Positions 54,704 to 64,000 of a DNA stretch of 64,000 nt are shown here, piece after piece (position 1 is the first letter of the stretch; every line of letters starts with the position of its first letter). Source of the stretch: Pseudomonas brassicacearum (GTDB lineage: Bacteria > Pseudomonadota > Gammaproteobacteria > Pseudomonadales > Pseudomonadaceae); contig NZ_MOBJ01000003.1 in the NCBI RefSeq assembly GCF_003732225.1, positions 429,167 to 493,166 of the forward strand, written 5' to 3'. The translations under genes and the position numbers were made by a program. The notes beneath the pieces were generated by a model. That model ran no database searches. It worked only from the letters and a program-made list of their open reading frames with translations, and had not been told where the DNA came from.

Positions 54704-55810
54704 TCAACCTTTGTGCGGTGCTGGCTGCTGTTGGGTAAGGCAATGGATATTACCGCCGCCCAGTAACAGTTCACGCCCCGGCACCATTACCACTTCGTGC
54801 TGCGGGAACAGGTTTTGAAGGATTTCCTTGGCTTGCGCGTCCAGCGGATCGTCAAAACTCGGCGCAATGATGCCGCCGTTGACGATCAGGAAGTTCACGT
54901 AGGAACCGGCCAGGCGCACTGAAGGGTTACGTTCCTGAGTGCCGTCTACCGGGTCGACACCTGCGCATTCTTCCTCGGTCGCGTAAAGCGGCCCCGGAAT
55001 CGGCATTTTGTGCACCGTAAATGGGCGGCCCTTGGCGTCATTGCTGCTTTGCAGCACCTTCATCGCGGCCTGGCAACGCGGGTAGTTCGGATCCTGCGGA
55101 TCATCGGTCCAGGCCAACAGCACTTCACCGGGACGCACGTAGCAGCAGAAGTTATCCACATGACCGTCGGTCTCGTCGTTGAACAGACCGTCCGGCAGCC
55201 AGATGATTTTATCCACAGCCAGCTGTGCGCTGAGCACCGCTTCGATGTCGGCACGGTTCATGTGCGGATTGCGATTGCGGTTCAACAGGCACTCTTCGGT
55301 AGTGATCAGCGTGCCCTCGCCATCGACGTGAATCGAACCGCCTTCGAGCACAAAGCCCTCGGTGCGGTAACGCGGGCTGCGCTCGATCTCAAGGATCTTT
55401 CCAGCCACTTGCGAATCACGATTCCACGGCGAATACAGACCGCCATCGAAGCCGCCCCAGGCGTTGAAGTCCCAGTCGACACCACGGACTTCGCCGCTGT
55501 TGTTGATGACAAATGTCGGGCCGGTATCACGGACCCAGGCGTCGTCGCTGGACATCTCGACGAGGCGAATATTCGGCACGTCCAGACGCGCTCGGGCGTT
55601 TTCGTACTGGGCCGCCGATACGGCAACAGTCACCGGTTCAAAACGCGCGATGGCTTTGGCCACCGCAACGTGAGCGGCCTGCGCTGGCTTGCCACCCAGG
55701 CGCCAGTTGTCCGGGCGCTCCGGCCAGACCATCCAGGTCTGGGTCTGGGTCGCCCACTCGGCGGGCATGTAAAAACCGTCAGCGCGAGGCGTGCTGTGCA
55801 AAGTAGTCAT
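54704..55810 (-). CDS. aguA: Agmatine deiminase
   Basis: Converts agmatine to N-carbamoylputrescine. The 368-residue protein shows the family start [22 protein letters not shown], the guanidine site [34 protein letters not shown] and the catalytic C357 in GGGNIHCLT. It follows aguB by 5 bp. Together they make putrescine from agmatine. Confidence 0.97.
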   Translation of the reverse strand: MTTLHSTPRADGFYMPAEWATQTQTWMVWPERPDNWRLGGKPAQAAHVAVAKAIARFEPVTVAVSAAQYENARARLDVPNIRLVEMSSDDAWVRDTGPTFVINNSGEVRGVDWDFNAWGGFDGGLYSPWNRDSQVAGKILEIERSPRYRTEGFVLEGGSIHVDGEGTLITTEECLLNRNRNPHMNRADIEAVLSAQLAVDKIIWLPDGLFNDETDGHVDNFCCYVRPGEVLLAWTDDPQDPNYPRCQAAMKVLQSSNDAKGRPFTVHKMPIPGPLYATEEECAGVDPVDGTQERNPSVRLAGSYVNFLIVNGGIIAPSFDDPLDAQAKEILQNLFPQHEVVMVPGRELLLGGGNIHCLTQQQPAPHKG

Positions 55811-55815
55811 AGCGA

Positions 55816-56694
55816 TCAGGACTCCAGGGAACCGTCGAGGGTTTTGATTGCGCCGTACAGGTTCGGGCGACGGTCACGGAACGAACCCCAGGCACTGCGG
55901 ACGCGCTCCAGTTCGTCGAGGTCGAAGCTCTGAACCAGTACGCCTTCTTCGGTTTCGTTGAGTTCCTGAACCTTTTCGCCAAACTGGTTGGCGATGAACG
56001 ACGAGCCGTAGAAGGTGATGTCGTAGCCGTCCTGTTCTTCATTGCCGATGCGGTTGCTGGCGATCAGCGGCATCAGGTTGGCGCCGGCATGGCCTTGCTG
56101 AACGCGCTGCCAGTGATCGCGGGACGAAATGGTCTTGTCGTGCGGTTCGCTGCCGATCGCGGTTGGGTAGAACAGGATTTCCGCGCCTTGCAACGCCATG
56201 CTGCGGGCGCACTCCGGGAACCACTGATCCCAGCAGATGCCCACGCCGATTTTCGCGTAACGGGTATTCCAGACTTTGAAGCCGGTATCGCCCGGGTTGA
56301 AGTAGTACTTTTCATGGTAGCCAGGACCGTCCGGGATGTGGCTTTTACGATAAATCCCGAGGTTGCTGCCATCGGCATCGATGATTGCGATGCTGTTGAA
56401 ACGTGCGCGACCTGCCAGTTCGAAGAAGCTGATCGGCAGTACGACTTGCAGTTCCTTGGCGACTTTCTGGAAATGCTTGATGGCCACGTTTTCGGAGGCG
56501 GTGGTGGCCAGCTGCAGGTAGTCCGGGTTCGGCTTCTGGCAGAAGTACGGGGTCTCGAACAATTCCTGAATCAGGATGATCTGTGCGCCTTTGGCTGCAG
56601 CCTCACGGACCAGCTTTTCTGCGGTCTCGATGTTGGCTTCAAGGTCCCAGGAACAGGCCATCTGGGTAGCGGCGACAGTAACGATACGGCTCAT
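55816..56694 (-). CDS. aguB: N-carbamoylputrescine amidohydrolase
   Basis: Nitrilase-superfamily enzyme hydrolysing N-carbamoylputrescine to putrescine, ammonia and CO2. The 292-residue protein has the Glu-Lys-Cys triad: Glu in [11 protein letters not shown], Lys in [12 protein letters not shown] and Cys in [11 protein letters not shown]. First gene of the aguBA unit; in P. aeruginosa it is agmatine-inducible through AguR, whose gene is not here. Confidence 0.97.
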   Translation of the reverse strand: MSRIVTVAATQMACSWDLEANIETAEKLVREAAAKGAQIILIQELFETPYFCQKPNPDYLQLATTASENVAIKHFQKVAKELQVVLPISFFELAGRARFNSIAIIDADGSNLGIYRKSHIPDGPGYHEKYYFNPGDTGFKVWNTRYAKIGVGICWDQWFPECARSMALQGAEILFYPTAIGSEPHDKTISSRDHWQRVQQGHAGANLMPLIASNRIGNEEQDGYDITFYGSSFIANQFGEKVQELNETEEGVLVQSFDLDELERVRSAWGSFRDRRPNLYGAIKTLDGSLES

Positions 56695-56895
56695 GAATCA
56701 TCTCCCGGGCGGGTTCAGAGGGTCGATTGTGGCATCGGCCGATGACAGAAATGGGAACGGACAGGCGCGGTGATCTGCGCCGTGGCGTTAGGCGACTTTA
56801 TAACCGATAAAAATCGGCTTTTAAAGCTATAAAACATCAACCCATCGAAAATACTTCAGTTAAACCCGATATCAATCGAATTTAAACGCAATCCC

Positions 56896-56985
56896 TGTGG
56901 GAGCGAGCTTGCTCGCGATGGCGGTCTGACGGTCAACATTAATGTTGGATGTACCAGCCTCATCGCGAGCAAGCTCGCTCCCACA
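56896..56985. repeat. REP doublet (GGGAGCGAGCTTGCTCGC type)
   Basis: Inward-facing arms as at 12892 and 23706; the spacer again carries CTGACGGTCAACA. It lies 13 bp before the stop of the fusion aminotransferase on the minus strand. Confidence 0.9.
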
Positions 56986-56998
56986 AGGGGGGATGTGT

Positions 56999-59911
56999 TT
57001 AGAGCCCTTCGTCCAGCACCCTCGACAGGGTATCGACAAAGAAATCCACGCTTTGTCGCGAGGTCACCATCGGCGGTTTGATCTTGAGGATGTTCAGGTA
57101 ATCGCCGGTCGGCTGCATGAAAATCCCCAACTCGCGCAGGCGGTCGCACAGTGCGGTGGTTTCTTCCGTGGCCGGTTCCAGGGTCTCGCGGTTGCGAATC
57201 AGCTCAACGCCCAGATAAAAGCCGGAGCCATGCACCGCGCCCACCAATGGATGGCAGTCGATCAACGCCTCAAGCCGCTCCTTGAAATACCCGCCAACGA
57301 CCTGGGCGTTTTCCCAAAGTTTCTCTTCCTTCATCACATCCAGCACCGCCATGCCAATGCGGCAACTGACCGGGCTGCCACCAGCCGACGAGAAGAAATA
57401 ACCTTCGGCCTCCAGCGCTTCGGCGATTTCGCGACGGGTAATGACCGCACCCAATGGCTGGCCGTTGCCCATGCCCTTGGCCATGGTGATGATGTCCGGC
57501 ACCACGCCTTGCTCTTCGAAGCCCCAGAAGAACTTGCCCATGCGGCCATAACCCACCTGCACTTCGTCGGCGATGCACACGCCACCCTGGGCGCGAACCA
57601 GCGCATACACCTGTTTCAGGTAACCCGGAGGCAGTGAGATCCCACCCGCGTTGCCGTACACCGGCTCGCAGATGAAACCCGCCAATTGCCGCTTCTGCTC
57701 GGCAATCTTCGCCAGGTTGTGTTCGACGCTGCGCACATAATCCGGTGCGCTGTCGAGGCCGCGGAACTCGCCACGATAAGTGTTCGGCGCGGTCACCGGA
57801 TGCACCCAGTCCGGACGACTGCTGAGGGCCTTGGGGTTATCTGCAATTGAAGTCGACACCGCGTCGGCCGCCACCGACCAACCGTGATACGCCTCAAGCA
57901 CGCTAAGCATGTCGCGACCACCGCTGTAGGCCCACGCCAGGCGAATCGCCAGGTCATTGGCCTCGGTGCCGCTATTGACCAGAAACACCCGATCCATCGA
58001 GTCCGGCGCCAGCGCCAGCAAGCGCTCGGAGAACTCGGCGATTGCCGCATAGTGGAAACGCGAGTTGGTGTTGAGCAACGACCACTGACGGCTGGCCTCG
58101 GCCGCCATGCGTGGATGACCGTGACCGAGCACCGCAACGTTGTTGAGCATGTCCAGGTAGGAACGCCCCTGCATGTCGATCAGGTAATTGCGCCAGCCAC
58201 GCTCGATGCGCGGCGGATCGACGTAATAGTGTTTTTGCGAGCGGGCAAAACTCGCATCGCGGCGTGCCAGCAAGGTGTGTGAATCGAGTTCAGCTTCAGC
58301 ATCGCAAGCCAGCCCCAACAACGCAGCCGGCGATGGGCACAACGCCTGCCAGGCAGATGCGCGCGATGGTGTGCAAAACAGTGGAGGATTCAGTTCCGCG
58401 CCACGGCTGAGTTGGACCCGCAACGCTCCACTGACTTCACCCAGCACCTGCCCTTTGAGCACGGCCGCACCTGCGTGTAGCGAGGGATGGACACCCCACA
58501 GGCGCACACTCAACTGTGCACTGTCCAGTTGCAAGCGGCCGTCAGCGGCCAGGTGCACGACGCCGGCAAACGGTGCCTCGACCGTAGTGCCCTGTGGCAC
58601 CCGCAAGTCGACGTGCAGCGGACAAGTGTCCGGCTCGACGGCACTGTCCGGACGCGTCCGCGATAAACGGTATTGCCCATAACGACTGGCTGCCAAACCA
58701 TGAGCTGCCGCCGCTTCGACCAACAGGCGTTGGTCGATACCTTCGTGCTCCCAGTTGCCCGCTTCGAAATGCGGACTCAGGACACCGAGGTCGATCAAGG
58801 CAAACTCGCGGCCCACCAGGCTCGGCAGCAATGGCGCAAAACCCTGGCTCACAATCGCCGGCAGCGACTGGCCGACCGCCACCAGAATGGCCGCCTCCAT
58901 CAACTCAAACGGTATCGAGGTCGCGACGCGGAAAATCTCCCACTCGTGGTTCAGATTGTCGCGGCTGTACTGATTCTGCGGATCGATGCTGACCTGTTGC
59001 TCACCGCTGAGCACCAGCACCGCCGCACGCGCGACGATCATCGGCCACAGCGCCTGCAACTCTTCGTGCTTCAGCGGATTGACCGCGTGGTAAGCCTGCA
59101 CCGCCGGCAGAATGCACAGCGGATCGCCATCGGCATGGTGCAGCAGCGCGGCGCAGGTCACCGACAGATCGGTAATGCGCCAGGTACGAATCAGATCGCC
59201 GAAATCGATAACGCCCTGCAACTGCCAGTGACGCTGCTGATCCCGTTGCCAGACCACGTTGTCATCGGTGATGTCCATGTGGATGGCTTGCACCGGCAAC
59301 TTCGCCACCAGTGGCTGCAAACGCCGTTCGGCCTGTTGCGCGGCCTCGGCGATCAACGCTCGCTGCCGCTCGTCGCTGATCACTGGCAACAGGTGGTTGA
59401 TCAACGCACTGGCGTGCCGGGCGTCCCACTGCAAGGTACGCTCAAGCCCCGGATGCTCGAACCCGGCCAGCGCCAGGTCCATTTCGCCACAGAGCTGGCC
59501 GAGGCCGACGACCAGTTCATGGCCAAGGTGTTTGAGGTGAGTCAGCGATTGACCTTCGATGTAGTCGAGCAAGCGCACATGCAGTGATTGACCGGCAAGT
59601 TCCAGGGTCAGCAGGTCTTCACCATTTTTCGCCGGGATCACCCGGGGCACCTGCAGCCCAGGCTGTGTGCCCAAATGCTTGAGCGCTGCGTGCTGGGCCT
59701 GCAACTCCAGGGCGGCGTAGTCACCACGGCAGATTTTGAGGACGAAACGGCCCTGGTCGCTGTCGAGCCGGTAGTTGAGATCCTGCTGGCTGCCCAACGA
59801 CTGCAGCGTCCCGCTCAGGCCGTAGTGCTCGCGCAACAGCTCCAGCGCTTGCTGCGCGGAGACTCGCGGGCTGGGCAAACTGGCGCGGTGAATCAACGTG
59901 GCGAGCAACAT
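56999..59911 (-). CDS. Three-domain fusion: APH-type kinase, barrel linker and class III aminotransferase
   Basis: A 970-residue protein. The first 350 residues are an aminoglycoside phosphotransferase/choline-kinase-like domain with HMDITDDN (H211, D213, N218) and DFGD (D236). About 420-510 resembles a lipoyl/M23-like beta barrel (VPQGTTVEAPFAGVVHLAADG). From about 560 is a class III PLP aminotransferase: HGHP, NSGTEANDLAIRLAW, ADEVQVGYGRMG and PLP lysine K812 in MAKGMGNGQP. The layout is reminiscent of phospho-amine lyases such as ethanolamine-phosphate phospholyase. It lies next to aguBA; reaction unknown. Confidence 0.82.
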   Translation of the reverse strand: MLLATLIHRASLPSPRVSAQQALELLREHYGLSGTLQSLGSQQDLNYRLDSDQGRFVLKICRGDYAALELQAQHAALKHLGTQPGLQVPRVIPAKNGEDLLTLELAGQSLHVRLLDYIEGQSLTHLKHLGHELVVGLGQLCGEMDLALAGFEHPGLERTLQWDARHASALINHLLPVISDERQRALIAEAAQQAERRLQPLVAKLPVQAIHMDITDDNVVWQRDQQRHWQLQGVIDFGDLIRTWRITDLSVTCAALLHHADGDPLCILPAVQAYHAVNPLKHEELQALWPMIVARAAVLVLSGEQQVSIDPQNQYSRDNLNHEWEIFRVATSIPFELMEAAILVAVGQSLPAIVSQGFAPLLPSLVGREFALIDLGVLSPHFEAGNWEHEGIDQRLLVEAAAAHGLAASRYGQYRLSRTRPDSAVEPDTCPLHVDLRVPQGTTVEAPFAGVVHLAADGRLQLDSAQLSVRLWGVHPSLHAGAAVLKGQVLGEVSGALRVQLSRGAELNPPLFCTPSRASAWQALCPSPAALLGLACDAEAELDSHTLLARRDASFARSQKHYYVDPPRIERGWRNYLIDMQGRSYLDMLNNVAVLGHGHPRMAAEASRQWSLLNTNSRFHYAAIAEFSERLLALAPDSMDRVFLVNSGTEANDLAIRLAWAYSGGRDMLSVLEAYHGWSVAADAVSTSIADNPKALSSRPDWVHPVTAPNTYRGEFRGLDSAPDYVRSVEHNLAKIAEQKRQLAGFICEPVYGNAGGISLPPGYLKQVYALVRAQGGVCIADEVQVGYGRMGKFFWGFEEQGVVPDIITMAKGMGNGQPLGAVITRREIAEALEAEGYFFSSAGGSPVSCRIGMAVLDVMKEEKLWENAQVVGGYFKERLEALIDCHPLVGAVHGSGFYLGVELIRNRETLEPATEETTALCDRLRELGIFMQPTGDYLNILKIKPPMVTSRQSVDFFVDTLSRVLDEGL

Positions 59912-60179
59912 ACAACGACCCCTGGAATTTTTATAAGGCGTCTATATCGCCACTGCTGACTGCGATACGCAACCCCCTTATACCGGTCAGTGATCGGTAA
60001 GGGTGGGGGCTTTCAAGCCACGCCATACAGCGGCGAACTTTCCCACGCTGTGTTACGAATCCGATCAACAAAACCCCACAAAAAACTAAATCCGACCGCC
60101 CCCCCCTTGTGCCGCCACCCCTCCTGCCGACAAGCTATGATCCATACGTTTATCGTTTGACGGAAAAGGGCAACTCCAC
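59912..60179. other. Divergent region, fusion aminotransferase / rml operon
   Basis: 268 bp with no gene. A poly-C tract lies near 60092-60118. I see no clear promoter; GGAAAAGGG just before 60180 is a weak ribosome site. Confidence 0.4.
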
Positions 60180-61262
60180 ATGCGCATCCTCATAACCGGC
60201 GGTGCCGGCTTCATCGGTTCGGCGCTGGTTCGCCACCTGATCCGCCATACGGCACATGAAGTGCTCAACCTGGACAAGCTGACCTATGCCGGCAACCTGG
60301 AGTCGCTGAGCAGTATCGCCACCGACACCCGTTACGAGTTTGTGCAAGCGGATATCGTCGACCAGGCCGCCGTCAGCGCGGTACTGGCGCGGTTCCAGCC
60401 GCACGCGATCATGCACCTGGCGGCCGAGTCCCATGTCGACCGTTCCATCGATGGCCCGTCAGACTTCATCCAGACCAACATAGTCGGCACCTACAGCCTG
60501 CTGGAGGCCACACGCGCCTACTGGCTGAACCTGGCCGAGCCAGAGAAAAGCGCCTTTCGCTTTCACCACATTTCCACTGACGAGGTGTATGGCGACCTGC
60601 ATGGCGCCGACGACCTGTTCACCGAAACCACACCCTATGCGCCGAGCTCACCGTACTCCGCCAGCAAGGCGGCGTCCGACCATCTGGTCCGCGCCTGGCA
60701 GCGCACCTACGGATTGCCGGTGCTGCTGACCAACTGCTCGAACAATTACGGGCCGTTCCATTTCCCCGAGAAGCTGATTCCGCTGGTGATCCTCAACGCC
60801 CTGGCCGGGAAACCGCTGCCGGTGTATGGCAACGGCCTGCAGGTGCGTGACTGGCTGTTCGTCGAGGACCATGCTCGCGCGCTGCTCAATGTGGTGACCA
60901 ACGGCGTAGTCGGTGAGACGTACAACATCGGCGGCCACAACGAACAGAAAAACATCGACGTGGTGCGCGGTATCTGCGACCTGCTGGAAGAGTTGACGCC
61001 GCAAAAACCTGAAGGCGTCGCGCACTTCGCCGACCTGATCACTTTCGTCAAAGACCGCCCCGGCCACGACCAGCGTTACGCCATCGACGCCAGTAAAATC
61101 GAACGCGAGCTAGGTTGGGTGCCCGAAGAAACTTTCGCCAGTGGTCTGCGTAAAACCGTGCAGTGGTACCTCGATAATCTAGACTGGTGCCAACGGGTCC
61201 AGAATGGCAGCTATCAAGGCCAGCGACTGGGCTTCACTGACTTCAAGGACTTGATCGCATGA
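60180..61262 (+). CDS. rmlB: dTDP-glucose 4,6-dehydratase
   Basis: Second step of dTDP-L-rhamnose synthesis. The 360-residue extended SDR shows the NAD motif [41 protein letters not shown] with the Asp-Glu pair and Y159xxxK163 in SPYSASKAA. It overlaps rmlA by four bases (ATGA). First gene of rmlBACD. Confidence 0.97.
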   Translation: MRILITGGAGFIGSALVRHLIRHTAHEVLNLDKLTYAGNLESLSSIATDTRYEFVQADIVDQAAVSAVLARFQPHAIMHLAAESHVDRSIDGPSDFIQTNIVGTYSLLEATRAYWLNLAEPEKSAFRFHHISTDEVYGDLHGADDLFTETTPYAPSSPYSASKAASDHLVRAWQRTYGLPVLLTNCSNNYGPFHFPEKLIPLVILNALAGKPLPVYGNGLQVRDWLFVEDHARALLNVVTNGVVGETYNIGGHNEQKNIDVVRGICDLLEELTPQKPEGVAHFADLITFVKDRPGHDQRYAIDASKIERELGWVPEETFASGLRKTVQWYLDNLDWCQRVQNGSYQGQRLGFTDFKDLIA

Positions 61263-62131
61263 TAAAGGGAATTGTACTGGCCGGCGGCTCTGGTACCCGC
61301 CTGCACCCGATCACACTCGGGGTATCCAAACAACTGCTGCCGGTCTACGACAAACCGATGATCTATTACCCGATCTCGGTGCTGATGCTCGCAGGTATCA
61401 AAGACATCCTGTTGATCTCCACCCCCCAGGACCTGCCGCAATACCGCAATCTGTTGGGCGACGGCAGTCAGTTCGGGGTGAGTTTCAGCTATGCCGAGCA
61501 ACCGTCTCCGGATGGCCTGGCCCAGGCATTCCTGATTGGCGAGGAGTTCATCGGTGACGATTCGGTGTGCCTGATCCTTGGCGACAACATCTTCCATGGC
61601 CAGCATTTCGGTGAGCAACTGCACGCTGCCGCCCGCCGACCATCGGGTGCCACCGTTTTCGGCTATTGGGTCAAGGACCCGCAGCGGTTCGGGGTGATCG
61701 ACTTCGATGGCGAAGGACGTGCACTGTCGATCGAAGAAAAGCCGACAAAACCAAAGTCCAGCTATGCCGTCACCGGGCTCTATTTCTACGACAACGATGT
61801 CATCAAGATTGCCAAGGCCGTGAAACCTTCGGCCCGTGGCGAGCTGGAAATCACCGACGTCAACAACGCTTATCTGCAACGCGGCGACCTGCGAGTGGAG
61901 CGCTTCGGTCGAGGCTTTGCCTGGCTCGATACCGGCACCCATGACAGCCTGCTGGAAGCCTCGCAATACGTGCAGACCATCGAGCACCGCCAAGGCCTGA
62001 AAGTCGCCTGCCTCGAAGAAATCGCCTACCAGAACGGCTGGATCAGCCACGAGCATTTACTTGAACGGGCCCGGTACTTTGGCAAAACCGGCTATGGCCA
62101 ATATCTGTTTACCATTGCTGGAGAAGAGTAA
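61259..62131 (+). CDS. rmlA: Glucose-1-phosphate thymidylyltransferase
   Basis: First step: dTTP + glucose-1-phosphate to dTDP-glucose. The 290-residue protein has the nucleotidyltransferase signature [32 protein letters not shown] and LGDNIFHG. The stop overlaps the rmlC start (TAATG). Confidence 0.97.
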   Translation: MIKGIVLAGGSGTRLHPITLGVSKQLLPVYDKPMIYYPISVLMLAGIKDILLISTPQDLPQYRNLLGDGSQFGVSFSYAEQPSPDGLAQAFLIGEEFIGDDSVCLILGDNIFHGQHFGEQLHAAARRPSGATVFGYWVKDPQRFGVIDFDGEGRALSIEEKPTKPKSSYAVTGLYFYDNDVIKIAKAVKPSARGELEITDVNNAYLQRGDLRVERFGRGFAWLDTGTHDSLLEASQYVQTIEHRQGLKVACLEEIAYQNGWISHEHLLERARYFGKTGYGQYLFTIAGEE

Positions 62132-62679
62132 TGAAGGTGATCCACACCGACCTGCCCGGTGTTCTGATAATCGAGCCGAAGGTCTTTGGTGACGAGCGCG
62201 GTTTCTTTTATGAAAGCTTCAATGCGCGTGCGTTCGAGGAAGCGACCGGGCTCAGGCGCGAATTCGTTCAGGACAACCACTCCCGCTCACTGAAAGGTGT
62301 GCTGCGTGGCCTGCACTATCAACTGGAACACACCCAGGGAAAACTCGTGCGGGTCACCGCCGGCGAGGTACTCGATGTGGCGGTGGACATCCGTCGCAGC
62401 TCGCCGAGTTTCGGGCGGTGGGCCGGCGTGCGCTTGTCGGCTCAGAACAACTGTCAACTGTGGATTCCTGAAGGATTTGCCCACGGCTTTATGGTGCTGA
62501 GCGATTACGCCGAGTTTCTGTACAAAACAACCGATTACTACGTACCCAGCGCCGAACGCTGCATCAGATGGGATGACCCGACCTTGGCCATCGACTGGAA
62601 GCTCGACGGCCTGGTACCGCAACTGTCTGCGAAGGATCAAGTCGGAAAATCCCTGCAAGAGGCTGATCTGTTCCCATGA
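62131..62679 (+). CDS. rmlC: dTDP-4-dehydrorhamnose 3,5-epimerase
   Basis: Third step; cupin-type epimerase of 182 residues. Core VFGDERGFFYESFNARAF, DNHSRSLKGVLRGLHYQL with the catalytic His and WIPEGFAHGFMVLSDYAEFLYKTTDYY. It overlaps rmlD by four bases. Confidence 0.97.
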   Translation: MKVIHTDLPGVLIIEPKVFGDERGFFYESFNARAFEEATGLRREFVQDNHSRSLKGVLRGLHYQLEHTQGKLVRVTAGEVLDVAVDIRRSSPSFGRWAGVRLSAQNNCQLWIPEGFAHGFMVLSDYAEFLYKTTDYYVPSAERCIRWDDPTLAIDWKLDGLVPQLSAKDQVGKSLQEADLFP

Positions 62680-63557
62680 ACGCGACCCTGAAAATCCTTA
62701 TCAGCGGCCAGCATGGCCAGGTCTCCCGTGAGCTACAAAAACGCCTGGTCGATCTGGGTGAATTGATCGTGCTGGGGCGCGATCAGCTTGACCTGGCAAA
62801 TCCCGATCAAATTCGTCGACAGGTTCGTGCTGAGCGTCCAGATCTGATCATCAATGCCGCCGCACATACGGCTGTCGATCAAGCGGAAAGCGAACCCGAG
62901 CTGGCATTTGCGATCAACGCCACAGCTCCGGGAGTATTCGCCGAACAGGCTCTGGAGCTGGGCATTCCGCTGATCCATTACTCCACCGACTACGTGTTCG
63001 ACGGCAACAAGACCACGCCCTATACCGAAGCCGACGAACCCCACCCGCTGGGCGTCTACGGCGCCAGCAAACTGGCCGGCGAGCAGGCCATCCGCGCCGT
63101 CAACGGTCAGCACCTGATACTGCGCACCAGCTGGGTCTACTCGAACCACGGGCGCAACTTCCTGCTGACCATGCAACGGCTGCTGCAAGAGAAACCGCAC
63201 CTGCGCATCGTCGCCGACCAGATCGGCGCACCGACCTGGGCCGGCACCATCGCCACCAGCACGCGCGCCTTGATCGAGCGCTGGCAATCGGGGCAACCCG
63301 GTGCCTGGGGCACTTACCACCTGACCGCCCAAGGCGAAACGTCATGGTTCGGGTTCGCCCAAGCCATCGCCGAGCAATTGCAGGCTCAGCACAAAACCTG
63401 CGCCAGCCTGGAAGCGATTCCCAGCAGCGACTACCCGACGCCTGCCACTCGCCCGCTGAACTCGCGTCTGGATTGTGGTCTTCTGCAACAGCAATGGCAG
63501 GTCAGCCAACCCGACTGGCGCGATGCGTTGCGCGAGTGTCTTGCCGAACAAGGCTAG
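62676..63557 (+). CDS. rmlD: dTDP-4-dehydrorhamnose reductase
   Basis: Final step, giving dTDP-L-rhamnose for lipopolysaccharide core or O-antigen and rhamnolipids. The 293-residue SDR has SGQHGQVSRELQ, INAAAHTAVDQAE and YGASKLAGE with the YxxxK pair. It completes the set; the order B-A-C-D differs from the B-D-A-C order I recall for P. aeruginosa. Confidence 0.97.
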   Translation: MNATLKILISGQHGQVSRELQKRLVDLGELIVLGRDQLDLANPDQIRRQVRAERPDLIINAAAHTAVDQAESEPELAFAINATAPGVFAEQALELGIPLIHYSTDYVFDGNKTTPYTEADEPHPLGVYGASKLAGEQAIRAVNGQHLILRTSWVYSNHGRNFLLTMQRLLQEKPHLRIVADQIGAPTWAGTIATSTRALIERWQSGQPGAWGTYHLTAQGETSWFGFAQAIAEQLQAQHKTCASLEAIPSSDYPTPATRPLNSRLDCGLLQQQWQVSQPDWRDALRECLAEQG

Positions 63558-63593
63558 GCATAATGCGCCTGTACCTTCAGGCGCCCGATGCTT

Positions 63594-64000
63594 ATGACCC
63601 CAACACTCCCCCGCAGACCTCGCTGGCGCAGCCTGGGCCTGCTCGCCCTGTGCCTGGCGCCGTTGCTGTGGCCACTGCAGCACTTGGCCGAGCGGTATTA
63701 CCGCAGCGAGTTGGCCGGGCAAAATCGCCAGACGCTGGACCTCTACGTCGCCAACCTGCTGGGGACCCTGCACCGTTACGAGGTGCTGCCGCAAATCCTC
63801 GGTGATCTGCCGGCCCTGCGTGCCGTTCTCGCCGCGCCGCATCAACCGCTGACCACCGACAACGCCAACCGCCTGCTCAAGGACATCCGCGCCCAGACTG
63901 GCGCCGAAGTCATGTACCTGATGGACACCAGCGGCAAGACCCTGGCGGCTTCCAACTGGGACAAACACGACAGTTTTGTCGGACGTAACTTTGCCTTCCG
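63594..64000 (+). CDS. dctB: C4-dicarboxylate transport sensor histidine kinase DctB (N-terminal part)
   Basis: Only about 135 codons lie in the window. MTPTLPRRPRWRS, then a membrane helix (LGLLALCLAPLLWPLQHLAE) and a periplasmic sensor part with LLGTLHRYEVLPQILGDLP and TGAEVMYLMDTSGKTLAASNWD, the PAS-like dicarboxylate sensor of DctB. In PAO1 dctBD follows the rml genes, which supports the call. The frame runs off the end. ATG at 63594 begins 36 bp after rmlD. Confidence 0.85.
   Translation, partial: MTPTLPRRPRWRSLGLLALCLAPLLWPLQHLAERYYRSELAGQNRQTLDLYVANLLGTLHRYEVLPQILGDLPALRAVLAAPHQPLTTDNANRLLKDIRAQTGAEVMYLMDTSGKTLAASNWDKHDSFVGRNFAF

Overview
The window looks like about 64 kb of chromosome from a fluorescent Pseudomonas (P. 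fluorescens group or a close relative). Most of the core gene order matches, from my memory of the family and not from a search, the P. aeruginosa PAO1 block running from thiI and glnA through ntrBC, secB, gpmI, ctpA, hisBHAF, mutY and yggX to rmlBACD and dctB. GC-rich coding sequence, six paired REP elements of fluorescent-pseudomonad type and many Pseudomonas-type small genes fit this.

Layout. 1-3,070: 3' part of thiI removed by the window edge, then glnA behind an excellent sigma-54 promoter. 3,196-5,629: a cupin lipoprotein, a periplasmic chorismate mutase and two DUF4124 envelope proteins. 5,630-8,860: the ntrB-ntrC nitrogen two-component operon with an NtrC operator, then a sigma-54-driven small RNA that I read as NrsZ. 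8,857-16,555: trmL, secB, grxC, an inactive rhodanese, gpmI, envC-like activator, ctpA, polysaccharide deacetylase. 16,734-19,621: two tandem secreted trypsin-like proteases of unlike base composition. 19,625-23,491: the histidine genes hisB-hisH-(DUF2164)-hisA-hisF plus a solute-binding protein. 23,811-29,957: OFA transporter, panM, AsmA, mutY, yggX and tRNA-Phe.

Accessory part. The 3' end of tRNA-Phe is duplicated 2,503 bp downstream (67-bp direct repeats), bracketing an Fe(II)/2-oxoglutarate oxygenase, a TSUP exporter and a decayed hydrolase. A vapBC toxin-antitoxin pair is bracketed by two identical 45-bp terminator copies 823 bp apart. The 3' half of tRNA-Thr is duplicated 2,139 bp downstream (95 bp, one mismatch), bracketing a small membrane protein, a frameshifted integrase relic and an NYN-domain protein; a third, degraded terminator copy another 941 bp on brackets two more genes. 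A lone AAA ATPase with a convergent antitoxin-like small gene lies between 40-bp imperfect repeats (49,074-50,628). A structured leader with a 28-residue upstream ORF precedes a DUF3077 gene.

Between and after these lie gabP, a polar amino acid ABC transporter with a methyltransferase, a zinc deaminase, an oxidoreductase operon (tautomerase, FrnE-like DsbA, SDR lacking its catalytic Tyr), an OprD porin, the agmatine-to-putrescine genes aguAB, a three-domain kinase/aminotransferase fusion, the complete dTDP-L-rhamnose operon rmlBACD and the start of dctB.

The most promising under-described items are the tRNA-Phe oxygenase/exporter cargo, the AAA ATPase locus, the NYN element and the DUF3077 leader. 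No CRISPR array, rRNA or intact insertion sequence was seen.
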